From the NCBI GenBank assembly GCA_018401015.1, contig JAGYLP010000018.1, positions 1 through 37,776 of the forward strand: a stretch of 37,776 bases of DNA. Direction: 5' to 3'. Both the position numbers and the translations under genes were made by a program. Source of the stretch: Bacteroidales bacterium (GTDB lineage: Bacteria; Bacteroidota; Bacteroidia; Bacteroidales; M50B96). Below the pieces are notes generated by a model. It saw only the letters and a list, made by a program, of their open reading frames with translations. It had not been told where the DNA came from and made no database searches. Positions 7,676-15,819 of the stretch are shown here, one piece after another (the first letter of the stretch is position 1; every line of letters begins with the position of its first letter).

Positions 7676-8302
7676 ATGATGAAGAAAATTCTATTCCTTT
7701 TAAGCTTGCTATTCTGGCTTAATCCCATGTTTGGACAGCAAATCACCGTTGTAAAAAACATTACGCCACAGGTTTTGGTGGGCGATACACTGGTTTCCGG
7801 ATGTGTGGAAGCGTTGAACATCAACTATACAGGGCATGCCGACGGCATTGGTTACTTCAATTCGATAGGAACCGCCTTCGATACGGTTATCAGCAATGGT
7901 ATTATCCTAGCTTCGGGCGATGTTAATAATGCTATTGGTCCGAATAATTCGGGTAGTATATCTACGCCTTGGGGTTCACCCGGCGATGCCGATTTGGATA
8001 ACCTTATTCCTCAAACTACCAACGACGCAGCGGTGCTTACCTTCGATTTTATTCCATCGTCCGACACCCTTACCTTTAATTATGTGTTTGGTTCCGACGA
8101 ATATTTGGAGTACGTCAACTCTTCCTACAACGATGTGTTTGCCTTTGCTAACCGGTCCGGAATCCGGCCGGAGGCAATTATGTTCTGGAAAACATCGCCG
8201 TTGTGCCGGGAAACAACAACAGCGGTTTCCATTAACAATGTGAATACGACCTCGTGGCCAACCTACTATGTTGTGAACGGAACGGGAGCAGTCCGACAAT
8301 GA
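7676..8302 (+). CDS. Choice-of-anchor L / SprB-repeat T9SS protein, 5' fragment of a frameshifted gene
   Basis: The ATG at 7676 or 7679 begins a signal peptide (MMKKILFLLSLLFWLNPMFG then Q); the open frame extends upstream to 7655 but that adds a non-signal-like leader. The mature part is the choice-of-anchor L domain: VISNGIILASGDVNNAIGPN, YVFGSDEYLEYVNSSYNDVF. After VFAF the reading leaves the expected frame. LTGP lies in the next frame (8148-8159). NPAGGNYVLENIAVVPGNNN lies in the third (8161-8220). TAVSINNVNTTSWP returns to the first frame (8219 on). A fourth shift at about 8291 gives a TGA at 8300. The domain continues in the downstream piece. Either a decaying gene or a local sequence error. 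Confidence 0.75.
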   Translation: MMKKILFLLSLLFWLNPMFGQQITVVKNITPQVLVGDTLVSGCVEALNINYTGHADGIGYFNSIGTAFDTVISNGIILASGDVNNAIGPNNSGSISTPWGSPGDADLDNLIPQTTNDAAVLTFDFIPSSDTLTFNYVFGSDEYLEYVNSSYNDVFAFANRSGIRPEAIMFWKTSPLCRETTTAVSINNVNTTSWPTYYVVNGTGAVRQ

Positions 8303-11246
8303 ACCCATTCAGTACGACGGATTTGCTTACGGATTCTCTTCCGCTACTGGCGGTGCTGGTTACCCTCGTGAAACCTACTACATTAAACTAGCCGTTGCCG
8401 ATGCAGGAGATACGGCACTCGATAGCGGAGTATTTCTCGAGGCCGGTTCTTTTACCGACGGTGGATCGGCTACCCTGAACAACGTGAACCCGGCAGGTAC
8501 CATGAACGACTTGTACGAAGGTTGCGAAAGTTTCTACATCTTCTCTCGTACCGACACTGCCGATACATCTTTCCCGCTTGAAATTCAACTTACCTTTGGA
8601 GGAACAGCGACCAACGGAACAGACATTACCTTGTTTCCCAATGTGATTACAATACCCATTGGGCAAGTATCCGACACCATTTTTTACGAAGTGTTTAGCG
8701 ATAATCAGGTTGAACCAACCGAAACCTTCATCATCAATATTATGTCCGGATGTCCTTGCAATCCAGAACCCGTTAGCGACACCATCACCATTTATGATTA
8801 TGTTGAGTTCAAGGCTTCGATTATCAACACCGATTCCCTTTTCTGCGGAATGGCAGCACCGCCCACCTACGATATTGTAGCTACCTGTGTGAGTCATCCT
8901 GCCTGGTTTATCGATTACACCTGGAATACCGGCTCCACCGACAGCATCATTACCGTTATTCCTCCTGCACCCGGACAACACGATATTTACTGGGTAGAGA
9001 TTGCTGATATTTGCGGTAATTACCTTATCGATTCCATCACGGTTGGAGTCTCGAACCTGGCTGGATTAAACCTTACCACGTCCGATGCACTCTGCTTCGG
9101 GGCTTGCAACGGAGAGGTGAATGTTACCCCAATTACCATTGGCCCAACACCCGGCAAATACTACGATTGGTCCGATCCGGGAACACCCAACACCATTAGC
9201 GGTAACCGCGACGATTTATGCTACGGAACCTACACAGTTACCTTAACCGACAGTTCTTATTGTGCCTACACCGAAACCTTTTCCATTAATCAACCCAGTT
9301 GGCCATTGGATGCATCCTCAGGTTTATTACCCGTAGATACCCTTTATTGTTCCGATCCGGGTATTATCACCCTGCAAGCTCAGGCGAACATTCCGCAGGT
9401 TACCTTCTCCTGGAACGGTGGATCGCCCAGTGGGAACACCCAGGATGTCAATCCAATTATCGGACAAAACACCTATTATGTGGACATTCGCGATTTCTGC
9501 GGGTTCACGATTACCGACACGGTTAATATTTACTATTCGAACATCTCTCAAAGCAACCTAACTGCCTTGCCTACTACATGTTACGGTGTGTGCGACGGAA
9601 CAGTCAGCATTGTATCATCGAGTGGTGTTCCTCCCTTTGAATATTTCTATGGGTCCAACCTGAGTGGTTCATTTACCACCACCGAATCAACGGTCAATAC
9701 CCTTTGTCCGGATATCTACAACGTGAATGTAGTGGATGCTGCCGGATGCATTTTCGAAGAACAGTTTGTTATCGAACAGCCCGATGAATTCATTCCCGAA
9801 GAGGCTTATATTTTAAACTCCAATACCACCTGGTGTGGAACAACTCCTCCCACTAGTTTGCAACTGGAGGCCACCTCGAATCTCGACGATGTAAACTACA
9901 CCTGGAGCAACGGTAGCACGCAAGCTTACTTAGTTGTTACTCCTACTACCGGGTACGAATTATACACCGTGACTATTGCCGATAATTGTGGCAATGAGAA
10001 AATCGACAGCATTGCCGTGATTGTTTCCGATTTCAGCGGAGTGAACCTGCAAACCAGTAACGCGAGTTGCTTTAACAGTTGCGATGGTAGCATTCAACTG
10101 AGCGAAATTGGAGGAATAGCTCCCTTCGAGTATTTATGGGCAGGCGGAATAGGTGGCACAACACAGTCGAGTATCACGAATCTTTGCGAGGGAAGCTATG
10201 CCGTCACGGTAATCGATGCCGGAGGATGCGAATTTGAATATAGTTTTGAAATTGAAGCTCCTGCACCCTTGGGCGAATCGCAAATAAGTAATACGAACAC
10301 AGCCTATTGTGGTGTTACTCCCCCTGCAAGTATTACCATTCAAACCGAGGTCACGACAGCAGTCGATTATCTTTGGAGTACTGGAGCTACCACTTCCAGC
10401 ATCACCTTTGCTCCTCAAACCGGAGCGAATCTGTTTTGGGTAGAATTTACCGATATCTGCGGTAATAGTCATCGCGACAGCATTGTTTTCAGCGTATCGA
10501 ACTTCAGCGGAGCCAATTTATTCACCGAAGGAACCGATTGCTATGGAAGTTGCAATGGTCAGGTTACTGTTTCTCCCTTGTTTGGTATCACTCCTTATTC
10601 TTTTGATTGGTCGATTCCCGGGATTGGAGCTACTACCACTGCTACCTTGAACAATATTTGCTCAGGAACTTACGATGTAACGGTATCCGACGAAGCCGGT
10701 TGTTCGGTGGTTAAACCATTTACCATTACTCAACCCGATTCCATTCAGTGGGTCTGGGTTTCGAGCGACGCCGCCAGTGCTGAAAATTGCAATGGATTTG
10801 CCTCAGCCACCCAAATAAGTGGCGGTGTGCCACCCTTTACTTTCCTATGGAATAATTCACAAGGAAGCACCACCTACAATGTTCAGAACTTGTGCCCCGG
10901 GCTATACACCATAACCGTAACCGATAGTGAATCTTGTTCCGTTACCGATACCATTCGCATTGGTAGTTTGGTTAGCATCGAGGAGAATCTTGGAGAGGAA
11001 GCTCTTTCCATTTATCCGAATCCGAATCATCATGGGACCTTCTTTGTGGAGATGCCTGTTGGAGCCAAGGCGATCGAGGCTAAAGTGTACGATGCTTTGG
11101 GTCGCATCATCCTCCAATTAGATGAGAAAGATCTTCAAGTTGAACTGTTGGAGTTACGGGGAATCCCCGTTGGCTCATCGATTTTATCCATTGAGTTTGA
11201 AAATCGGGCTAGTATTCGTGAGCGATTGATTGTACTGGAACCTTAG
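8292..11246 (+). CDS. Choice-of-anchor L / SprB-repeat T9SS protein, 3' fragment of the same frameshifted gene
   Basis: Homology resumes at 8292 (SDNEPIQYDGFAYGF) and finishes the choice-of-anchor L domain (YYIKLAVADAGDTALDSGVF, LEAGSFTD). There is no proper start: the first usable codons are GTG at 8484 and ATG at 8502. A Calx-beta-like stretch follows (TFGGTATNGTDITLFPNVIT, VEPTETFIINI). Then come five cysteine-rich SprB-like repeats near 9085, 9575, 10060, 10535 and 10775, each with C(F/Y)G.C(N/D)G, a W-containing core and LC.G.Y.VTV.D..GC. Longer spacers with YC/WCG...P, W(S/N).G and D.CG motifs alternate with the first four. The last ~85 residues are a T9SS sorting domain (LSIYPNPNHHGTFFVEMP, VYDALGRII). 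If intact it would be a surface adhesin-like protein; SprB-type repeats are known from gliding motility adhesins. Confidence 0.75.
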   Translation, partial: SDNEPIQYDGFAYGFSSATGGAGYPRETYYIKLAVADAGDTALDSGVFLEAGSFTDGGSATLNNVNPAGTMNDLYEGCESFYIFSRTDTADTSFPLEIQLTFGGTATNGTDITLFPNVITIPIGQVSDTIFYEVFSDNQVEPTETFIINIMSGCPCNPEPVSDTITIYDYVEFKASIINTDSLFCGMAAPPTYDIVATCVSHPAWFIDYTWNTGSTDSIITVIPPAPGQHDIYWVEIADICGNYLIDSITVGVSNLAGLNLTTSDALCFGACNGEVNVTPITIGPTPGKYYDWSDPGTPNTISGNRDDLCYGTYTVTLTDSSYCAYTETFSINQPSWPLDASSGLLPVDTLYCSDPGIITLQAQANIPQVTFSWNGGSPSGNTQDVNPIIGQNTYYVDIRDFCGFTITDTVNIYYSNISQSNLTALPTTCYGVCDGTVSIVSSSGVPPFEYFYGSNLSGSFTTTESTVNTLCPDIYNVNVVDAAGCIFEEQFVIEQPDEFIPEEAYILNSNTTWCGTTPPTSLQLEATSNLDDVNYTWSNGSTQAYLVVTPTTGYELYTVTIADNCGNEKIDSIAVIVSDFSGVNLQTSNASCFNSCDGSIQLSEIGGIAPFEYLWAGGIGGTTQSSITNLCEGSYAVTVIDAGGCEFEYSFEIEAPAPLGESQISNTNTAYCGVTPPASITIQTEVTTAVDYLWSTGATTSSITFAPQTGANLFWVEFTDICGNSHRDSIVFSVSNFSGANLFTEGTDCYGSCNGQVTVSPLFGITPYSFDWSIPGIGATTTATLNNICSGTYDVTVSDEAGCSVVKPFTITQPDSIQWVWVSSDAASAENCNGFASATQISGGVPPFTFLWNNSQGSTTYNVQNLCPGLYTITVTDSESCSVTDTIRIGSLVSIEENLGEEALSIYPNPNHHGTFFVEMPVGAKAIEAKVYDALGRIILQLDEKDLQVELLELRGIPVGSSILSIEFENRASIRERLIVLEP

Positions 11247-11383
11247 AGGTGAAGGGTGAACGGTGAACAGTTAACAGTGAACGACGGGTGAAAAGTTTGC
11301 AAAAACGAACCAGCTAAAAGCAAACCGCTAAAAGCTAAAAGCTAACCGCCAAAAGCCTCTGGGAAGCCAGCACTCGAGGCTGC
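11247..11383. repeat. Low-complexity intergenic repeat element
   Basis: Immediately after the upstream stop, five heptamers of the form (G/A)GT(G/T)AA(G/C) run from 11248 to 11282. AGCTAAAA/AACCGC-type short repeats follow (11310-11352). A 26-nt block at 11296-11321 matches 37552-37577 at 24 of 26 positions, and the heptamer family also recurs at 37342-37369. No hairpin terminator is evident for either flanking gene. Confidence 0.6.
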
Positions 11384-12469
11384 TTACTGGCGGAAAAGCC
11401 AGTCTTCCAATTCCTGCATGTTTTGATAGAAATCGAATTGTTGCAACACTCGCTGGTGGGCTTTGGAGCCAAGCTCCTGAACCAACTGTGGGTTAGAAAT
11501 CAGTTTTTGAGCGTTTTCTGCCAAAGCATCAATTTGATGAATGGGTGATAGCAAGCCTGTTTCCTCGTGGACAACTAGTTCCGGATTGGAAGAAACACGA
11601 TAAGCTAATACAGGCTTTTCAAAATAACCGGCTTCGGCCAATACATAGCCAAACCCTTCCCAACGGGAGGTGAGAACAAAAGCATCGATACTACGATAAA
11701 AAGCATCCATCTCTTTAACAAATCCTAACCACTCAAAACGGTGCTCGAGCTTCCTTTTATGCACTAAAGCTTTCAAATCTTTTTCCAGGTGACCACTCCC
11801 GGCAACCAGCACTTTGAAATTCACCCCTTTTTTCTCCAACTGACTGGCCATGAGAATTAAATCGACTTGGTTCTTTTGATACACCAAACGGCCGGCGTTC
11901 CCGAAAATGAATTCGTTACCTTTACGCTGATACAAAGGACTCGCCTCCTGCCGATAGTCCTCGAACTTCAACCCGTTATAAATCACTTTGATCTGCTCCG
12001 GATTCATTAAAGGTGCTTTCTGATTGATAGTCGATTTGGTCTCCTCCGAATTGGCTAAAATTTCGGTCACCACACTTTTAAATAGGTATCGATTCAGCAC
12101 ATGCTTTTTCAGCGGAATGGCACTTCCTCGACGGTAGATTATTCTTGGCACGCCCGCTTGCTTCGACGCCATTCCGGCTGCTTTAACGTCGCTCGAAAGA
12201 TTCATGATAATGGCTGCCGGATTCACTGCGCGAATTTGACGAGCTAATGCGCTCACCTTAATTGGATTGAGGTAAGTGAACTTCCGAACATCGATGGCTT
12301 CGGTTGGTAAATTACAGTCGCGTGCACGCTTTTCTAATTCACTATCGGGACGACAAAAAATGACCACTTTTCTACCTTGAGCCCGCATGTGCCGGGCTGC
12401 TTCGAGGTGCCATTTCTCACCTCCGCCCCACGACATAACCGAATTAAAAAAGATGACAGGTTGATTCAT
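11384..12469 (-). CDS. Glycosyltransferase family 4 (GT-B fold)
   Basis: A 361-residue cytoplasmic or membrane-associated retaining glycosyltransferase that adds a sugar from a nucleotide-sugar donor to a glycan. It starts with the N-terminal Rossmann signature of the family (VMSWGGGEKWHLEAARHMRA). The linker carries RIIYRRGSAIPLKK and VIYNGL. The C-terminal donor-binding domain has FGNAGRLVYQKNQ, FEWLGFVKEMDAFY and the E-x7-E motif in EGFGYVLAEAGYFEKPVLAY, followed by SSNPELVVHEETGLL. The WGGGEKW start resembles LPS or capsule heptose/hexose transferases, but acceptor and sugar cannot be assigned. The start codon overlaps the stop of the family 2 transferase by 4 bp (ATGA), indicating an operon and translational coupling. 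Confidence 0.9.
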   Translation of the reverse strand: MNQPVIFFNSVMSWGGGEKWHLEAARHMRAQGRKVVIFCRPDSELEKRARDCNLPTEAIDVRKFTYLNPIKVSALARQIRAVNPAAIIMNLSSDVKAAGMASKQAGVPRIIYRRGSAIPLKKHVLNRYLFKSVVTEILANSEETKSTINQKAPLMNPEQIKVIYNGLKFEDYRQEASPLYQRKGNEFIFGNAGRLVYQKNQVDLILMASQLEKKGVNFKVLVAGSGHLEKDLKALVHKRKLEHRFEWLGFVKEMDAFYRSIDAFVLTSRWEGFGYVLAEAGYFEKPVLAYRVSSNPELVVHEETGLLSPIHQIDALAENAQKLISNPQLVQELGSKAHQRVLQQFDFYQNMQELEDWLFRQ

Positions 12470-13239
12470 GGGCTTACAGGTTTGGGTCGAGCTTGATTGC
12501 TCAATGCTTTTAATTTGATATGCCGTAAAAATACAGCAAAACTGCTCATTCGTGCAATAACGAATCCTTCGTGTCCGTCGCGAAAACCACCTTTCAGGAA
12601 ATAATTCTTAACAAAACGAGCAAAGGGCTTGAAAATCATTGCCATTAAGGTAGTCGATTTGCCATTTTTGAAGGCTTCTTCAGCCCATAAAGTGGAAAAC
12701 TTATCAATTTGAATCAGCTGTTCGGAATGATTATTCAGCGTGTAATGCAATAAATCGCCCTGCAGTTGACCTATACTCACTTTTTGTCGGAAAACTAGTT
12801 TCTCATGAACATTCCCTTCCCACTTGGCCAGGCCGGACCGCCACAAGCGCACTTTGCGATCGGGGTACCAGCTTCCGTGTCGAATCCATTTACCCAAATA
12901 GGAATTAAGTCGATTAACACGATACGCATCGTGGGCACCATCCTCTTTTACTCGAAGGATCGATATTCTTAGCTCTTCGGAAAGCGCTTCGTCGGCATCG
13001 AGGCTGAGGATCCAGGGATATTGGCTCAGACTGTTTGCATAATTCTTACTCTCGGAATAGCCGGCCCATTCGCGCTGATACAAGCGGACTCCATAACTGC
13101 GACAAATCGAAACCGTTTGATCGGTCGAGAATGAGTTGAGCACAATTATTTCATCGGCAACACCTTGTAAGGATTCCAGACAACGTCCAATATTGTGTTC
13201 TTCGTTTCCTGCGATTATGACAGCCGATAATTTTTTCAT
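12466..13239 (-). CDS. Glycosyltransferase family 2, WaaE/KdtX-like
   Basis: A 257-residue inverting GT-A transferase. The N-terminal beta strand is LSAVIIAGNEEHNIGRCLES; next come EIIVLNSFSTDQTV, the WAGYSESKNYA motif, and the metal-binding DxD as LSLDADEAL. The acceptor-side segment reads NRLNSYLGKWIRHGSWYPD, then KVRLWRSGLAKWEGNVHEKL, typical of the WaaE/KdtX subgroup that glycosylates LPS inner core in other bacteria. A basic, hydrophobic C-terminal segment (MIFKPFARFVKNYFLKGGF) probably contacts the inner membrane. First gene of a two-gene operon with the family 4 transferase. The ATG at 13239 is preceded by about 100 nt that may be a structured leader. Confidence 0.9.
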   Translation of the reverse strand: MKKLSAVIIAGNEEHNIGRCLESLQGVADEIIVLNSFSTDQTVSICRSYGVRLYQREWAGYSESKNYANSLSQYPWILSLDADEALSEELRISILRVKEDGAHDAYRVNRLNSYLGKWIRHGSWYPDRKVRLWRSGLAKWEGNVHEKLVFRQKVSIGQLQGDLLHYTLNNHSEQLIQIDKFSTLWAEEAFKNGKSTTLMAMIFKPFARFVKNYFLKGGFRDGHEGFVIARMSSFAVFLRHIKLKALSNQARPKPVSP

Positions 13240-13335
13240 TTTTTCATTTTAATTGAGACCGAAAGGGAGCAGGATTTTAAACCTACTCTGCGGAATCGCT
13301 CCTGGTGACAAGGATTTGATCCCTTCATCAGCCCC
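13240..13335 (-). promoter_or_regulatory. Possible structured 5' leader of the glycosyltransferase operon
   Basis: On the reverse strand two hairpins follow the promoter box. The first is AAGG-GATCAAAT-CCTT (13310-13325). The second is GAGTAGG-TTTAAAAT-CCTGCTC (13267-13288), seven pairs with one T-G. Both close an AT-rich eight-base loop with GG/CC pairs. No known riboswitch was recognised. It could equally be degenerate intergenic sequence. Confidence 0.3.
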
Positions 13336-13343
13336 CAAAAGTA
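13336..13343 (-). promoter_or_regulatory. Promoter -7 box for the glycosyltransferase operon
   Basis: The reverse strand reads TACTTTTG, an exact TAnnTTTG match just after the murF-alr stop codon. It would give a leader of about 90 nt and separate the glycosyltransferase genes from murF-alr. No clear -33 box. Confidence 0.4.
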
Positions 13344-13349
13344 GTGCAT

Positions 13350-15803
13350 CTATTCATAAATATACACCCGTTTTACTCGTGTCGAGATACTGGTCATGAT
13401 TTCATAGGGAATGGTTCCGAGGGTTTCGGCCATCTTGGGTAAGGGAAATTCTTTTCCAAATAGGATTACTTCATCGCCAAGCTTAACATCCGAATCGTTC
13501 ACATCGATCATGCACATATCCATGCAAATACTCCCGATGATCGGGTAGAACTTTTGATTAATCCATACCTTTCCAACTCCATTGCTTAACCTCCGGTTTA
13601 ATCCATCGGAATAACCCACCGGGATGATGGCAATTTTAGTTCGTTCTTTTATTTCGCCCCGACGACCATAACCAATGGTTTCGCCCCGATCGACCCATTT
13701 AATTTGAGAAATATGGGTTTTGAAGGTGCTCACGTTCTCCAGCTGATCCTGTCGGTATGAGCTAATGCCGTATAAACCAATCCCTAATCGAACCATTTCA
13801 TATTGATGTTGAGGGAAACGCTCTATTCCGGACGTATTTAATAGGTGTCGGCAAAAAGAATGATTCAAGCTTGCAGCTATTTGCTTCGTCATGGTTTCGA
13901 AGCGTTCGAGTTGAAGTTGGGTGAAAGCATCGTAATTGGAACTATCGGAAGCGGCTAAATGCGAGAAAACCGTGCTAACACGAATCGATTTCATCATGCT
14001 AAGGTTGACCAGTAAGCCATCGAGATCGTCGGGAGTAAATCCGAGCCGGTTCATACCCGTTTCGAGCTTCAAATGGATTGGATAAACATCCAAACTATAG
14101 CGCTTGAGGGTAGCATGAAACTGTTCGAGCATTTCGTTGCTGAATATTTCCGGCTCCAACTGGTACTCCAACATCGACCCGAAACTTTCCGGGTCGGGGT
14201 TCATGACCATGATGGGGATTTTTATTCCGGCTTTCCGAAGCATCACTCCTTCGTCGGCAAAGGCAACTCCGAGGTAATCGACATGATGAAAGGCCAGCAG
14301 GTTAGCTATTTCGTAGGAACCGCTACCGTATGAAAAAGCTTTAACCATGGCCATCACTTTCGTAGTTGGCTTTAATAAACTGCGATAAAACTGCAGGTTA
14401 TGGGTGAGTGCGTTCAGATTAATTTCCAGAATAGTTCGATGAGCTTTGAATTGAAGAGCACGCGAGATTCGTTCAAACTCGAATTTTCGGGATCCTTTTA
14501 AAAGAATCGCTTCATTTTTGAACTGCGATTTCTCCAATTCAATTAAGAAAGCTTCGGTATTGGGGAAAAATGTGGCCGGTAACTTAAAAAAACGTTTCGA
14601 ACGACTAATCACTTCGCCTATACCAATGAGACGATCGATGTGTTTGCTTCGTATTAAGTCCGAAACCTCTTTATAAAGTCCGGTTTCGTCTTTTCCGCTT
14701 TGTGGAATATCCGATAAGATGAGCGTTTTATGCGGATGTTGCTGCTGTTGATTCAAAAAATCGAGCGCAATAGCCAGAGAACTTAAGTCGGAATTATAAC
14801 TGTCGTTGATGAGGGTACACTGATTGATTCCTTCTTTGAGCTCGAGACGCATGGCAACCGGCGACAGTTGAGCAAAGCGCCCATTTATTTGCTCGGGAGG
14901 ATAGGAGATGAGCAAAAGGGCCCAACAATGGATCGCATTCTCGATGCTGGCATCGTCGGTAAACGGGATGCTAATGCTCCAATCTTTCTTTTCAAAACGC
15001 GCCTTAATGTGAGTGCGAGTTTGCTCTTTCTCAATTCCATGAATAAAGAGGCTTGCCGGATATTTGGTCGACCAACTGAACAAATGCGTTTTACGGAACG
15101 CATATCCCGACTCTATTTCGCTGGCCAACAAACTATTATCCTTCGAATAAATGAGCACATCGGCCTGATGGAAGAGTTTTAATTTTTCGGAGATTTTATG
15201 CTTATAATCGATGAAATTGGACTGATGCGCTTCGCCAATATTGGTAAAAATACCAATGTTGGGTTGAATAATCCGGCTTAACTTTTCCATCTCGCCTACC
15301 TGCGAAATGCCCGCTTCGAAGATGGCTAAATCGTGCGTTTCGTTCATATTCCAAACCGATAGAGGCACCCCGATTTGAGAATTGTAGCTTTTAGGAGAGC
15401 GAACAATGTTTTTATCGTTCTCCATGAGTTGAAATAGCCATTCCTTAACGATGGTTTTTCCATTGGAACCCGTAATGGCAATAACCGGATAATGAAATTG
15501 CTTTCGATGATGAGCGGCCAAAAGTTGCAAGGCTTGTAAGCTGGAGGATACCACGATGCATTCGAGGTCGGGCAAATTTTCCGGAATTCGTTCCACAACA
15601 AAATAGCGAACTCCCCGCTGAACCAGTTCGGGGATAAAATCGTGTCCGTCGTGCTTTACCCCTTTGAAAGCGAAGAACAAGGTTTCCGCAGCATCGAAAA
15701 AGCTTCGGCTATCGATGGCCAGGTTCCGGATAACCGGATCGGAAGGACCGTGTCGCTTACCTTGAGTTATGTTGGCTATATCCGATAGGGTGTAGCTAAT
15801 CAT
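13350..15803 (-). CDS. murF-alr: Bifunctional UDP-MurNAc-tripeptide:D-Ala-D-Ala ligase / alanine racemase
   Basis: An 817-residue fusion known in Bacteroidota. Residues ~1-450 are MurF, which adds D-Ala-D-Ala to the UDP-MurNAc tripeptide: the substrate domain (VIRNLAIDSRSFFDAAETLF), the ATP loop AITGSNGKTIVKEWL, NIGEAHQSNF, and the C-terminal LINDSYNSDLSSL. The usual GKT loop is intact. Residues ~455-817 are a PLP-dependent alanine racemase: RTILEINLNALTHNLQFY, the PLP lysine in MAMVKAFSYGSG (about residue 486), RLGIGLYG, the catalytic Tyr in ETIGYGRRG (about 711), and GYSDGLNRRLSNG with CMDMCMIDV. The fusion makes D-Ala at the site of peptide assembly. It follows trkA by 16 bp on the same strand, suggesting co-transcription. 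Confidence 0.95.
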   Translation of the reverse strand: MISYTLSDIANITQGKRHGPSDPVIRNLAIDSRSFFDAAETLFFAFKGVKHDGHDFIPELVQRGVRYFVVERIPENLPDLECIVVSSSLQALQLLAAHHRKQFHYPVIAITGSNGKTIVKEWLFQLMENDKNIVRSPKSYNSQIGVPLSVWNMNETHDLAIFEAGISQVGEMEKLSRIIQPNIGIFTNIGEAHQSNFIDYKHKISEKLKLFHQADVLIYSKDNSLLASEIESGYAFRKTHLFSWSTKYPASLFIHGIEKEQTRTHIKARFEKKDWSISIPFTDDASIENAIHCWALLLISYPPEQINGRFAQLSPVAMRLELKEGINQCTLINDSYNSDLSSLAIALDFLNQQQQHPHKTLILSDIPQSGKDETGLYKEVSDLIRSKHIDRLIGIGEVISRSKRFFKLPATFFPNTEAFLIELEKSQFKNEAILLKGSRKFEFERISRALQFKAHRTILEINLNALTHNLQFYRSLLKPTTKVMAMVKAFSYGSGSYEIANLLAFHHVDYLGVAFADEGVMLRKAGIKIPIMVMNPDPESFGSMLEYQLEPEIFSNEMLEQFHATLKRYSLDVYPIHLKLETGMNRLGFTPDDLDGLLVNLSMMKSIRVSTVFSHLAASDSSNYDAFTQLQLERFETMTKQIAASLNHSFCRHLLNTSGIERFPQHQYEMVRLGIGLYGISSYRQDQLENVSTFKTHISQIKWVDRGETIGYGRRGEIKERTKIAIIPVGYSDGLNRRLSNGVGKVWINQKFYPIIGSICMDMCMIDVNDSDVKLGDEVILFGKEFPLPKMAETLGTIPYEIMTSISTRVKRVYIYE

Positions 15804-15819
15804 GCAGGTTTGATTTTTT

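Noticed and set aside
8388-8981. Reverse-strand open frame of 197 codons
   Set aside because: It is antisense to the SprB-repeat gene, whose forward frame has clear domain homology.
13267-13325. Two tRNA T-arm-like segments in the glycosyltransferase leader
   Set aside because: Loops are eight bases, and no acceptor, D-arm or anticodon arm can be built around them.
13326-13332. CTGATGA on the reverse strand, like the core of a hammerhead ribozyme
   Set aside because: The required GAA(A) segment and third stem are absent; after the small hairpin comes GTCACC.
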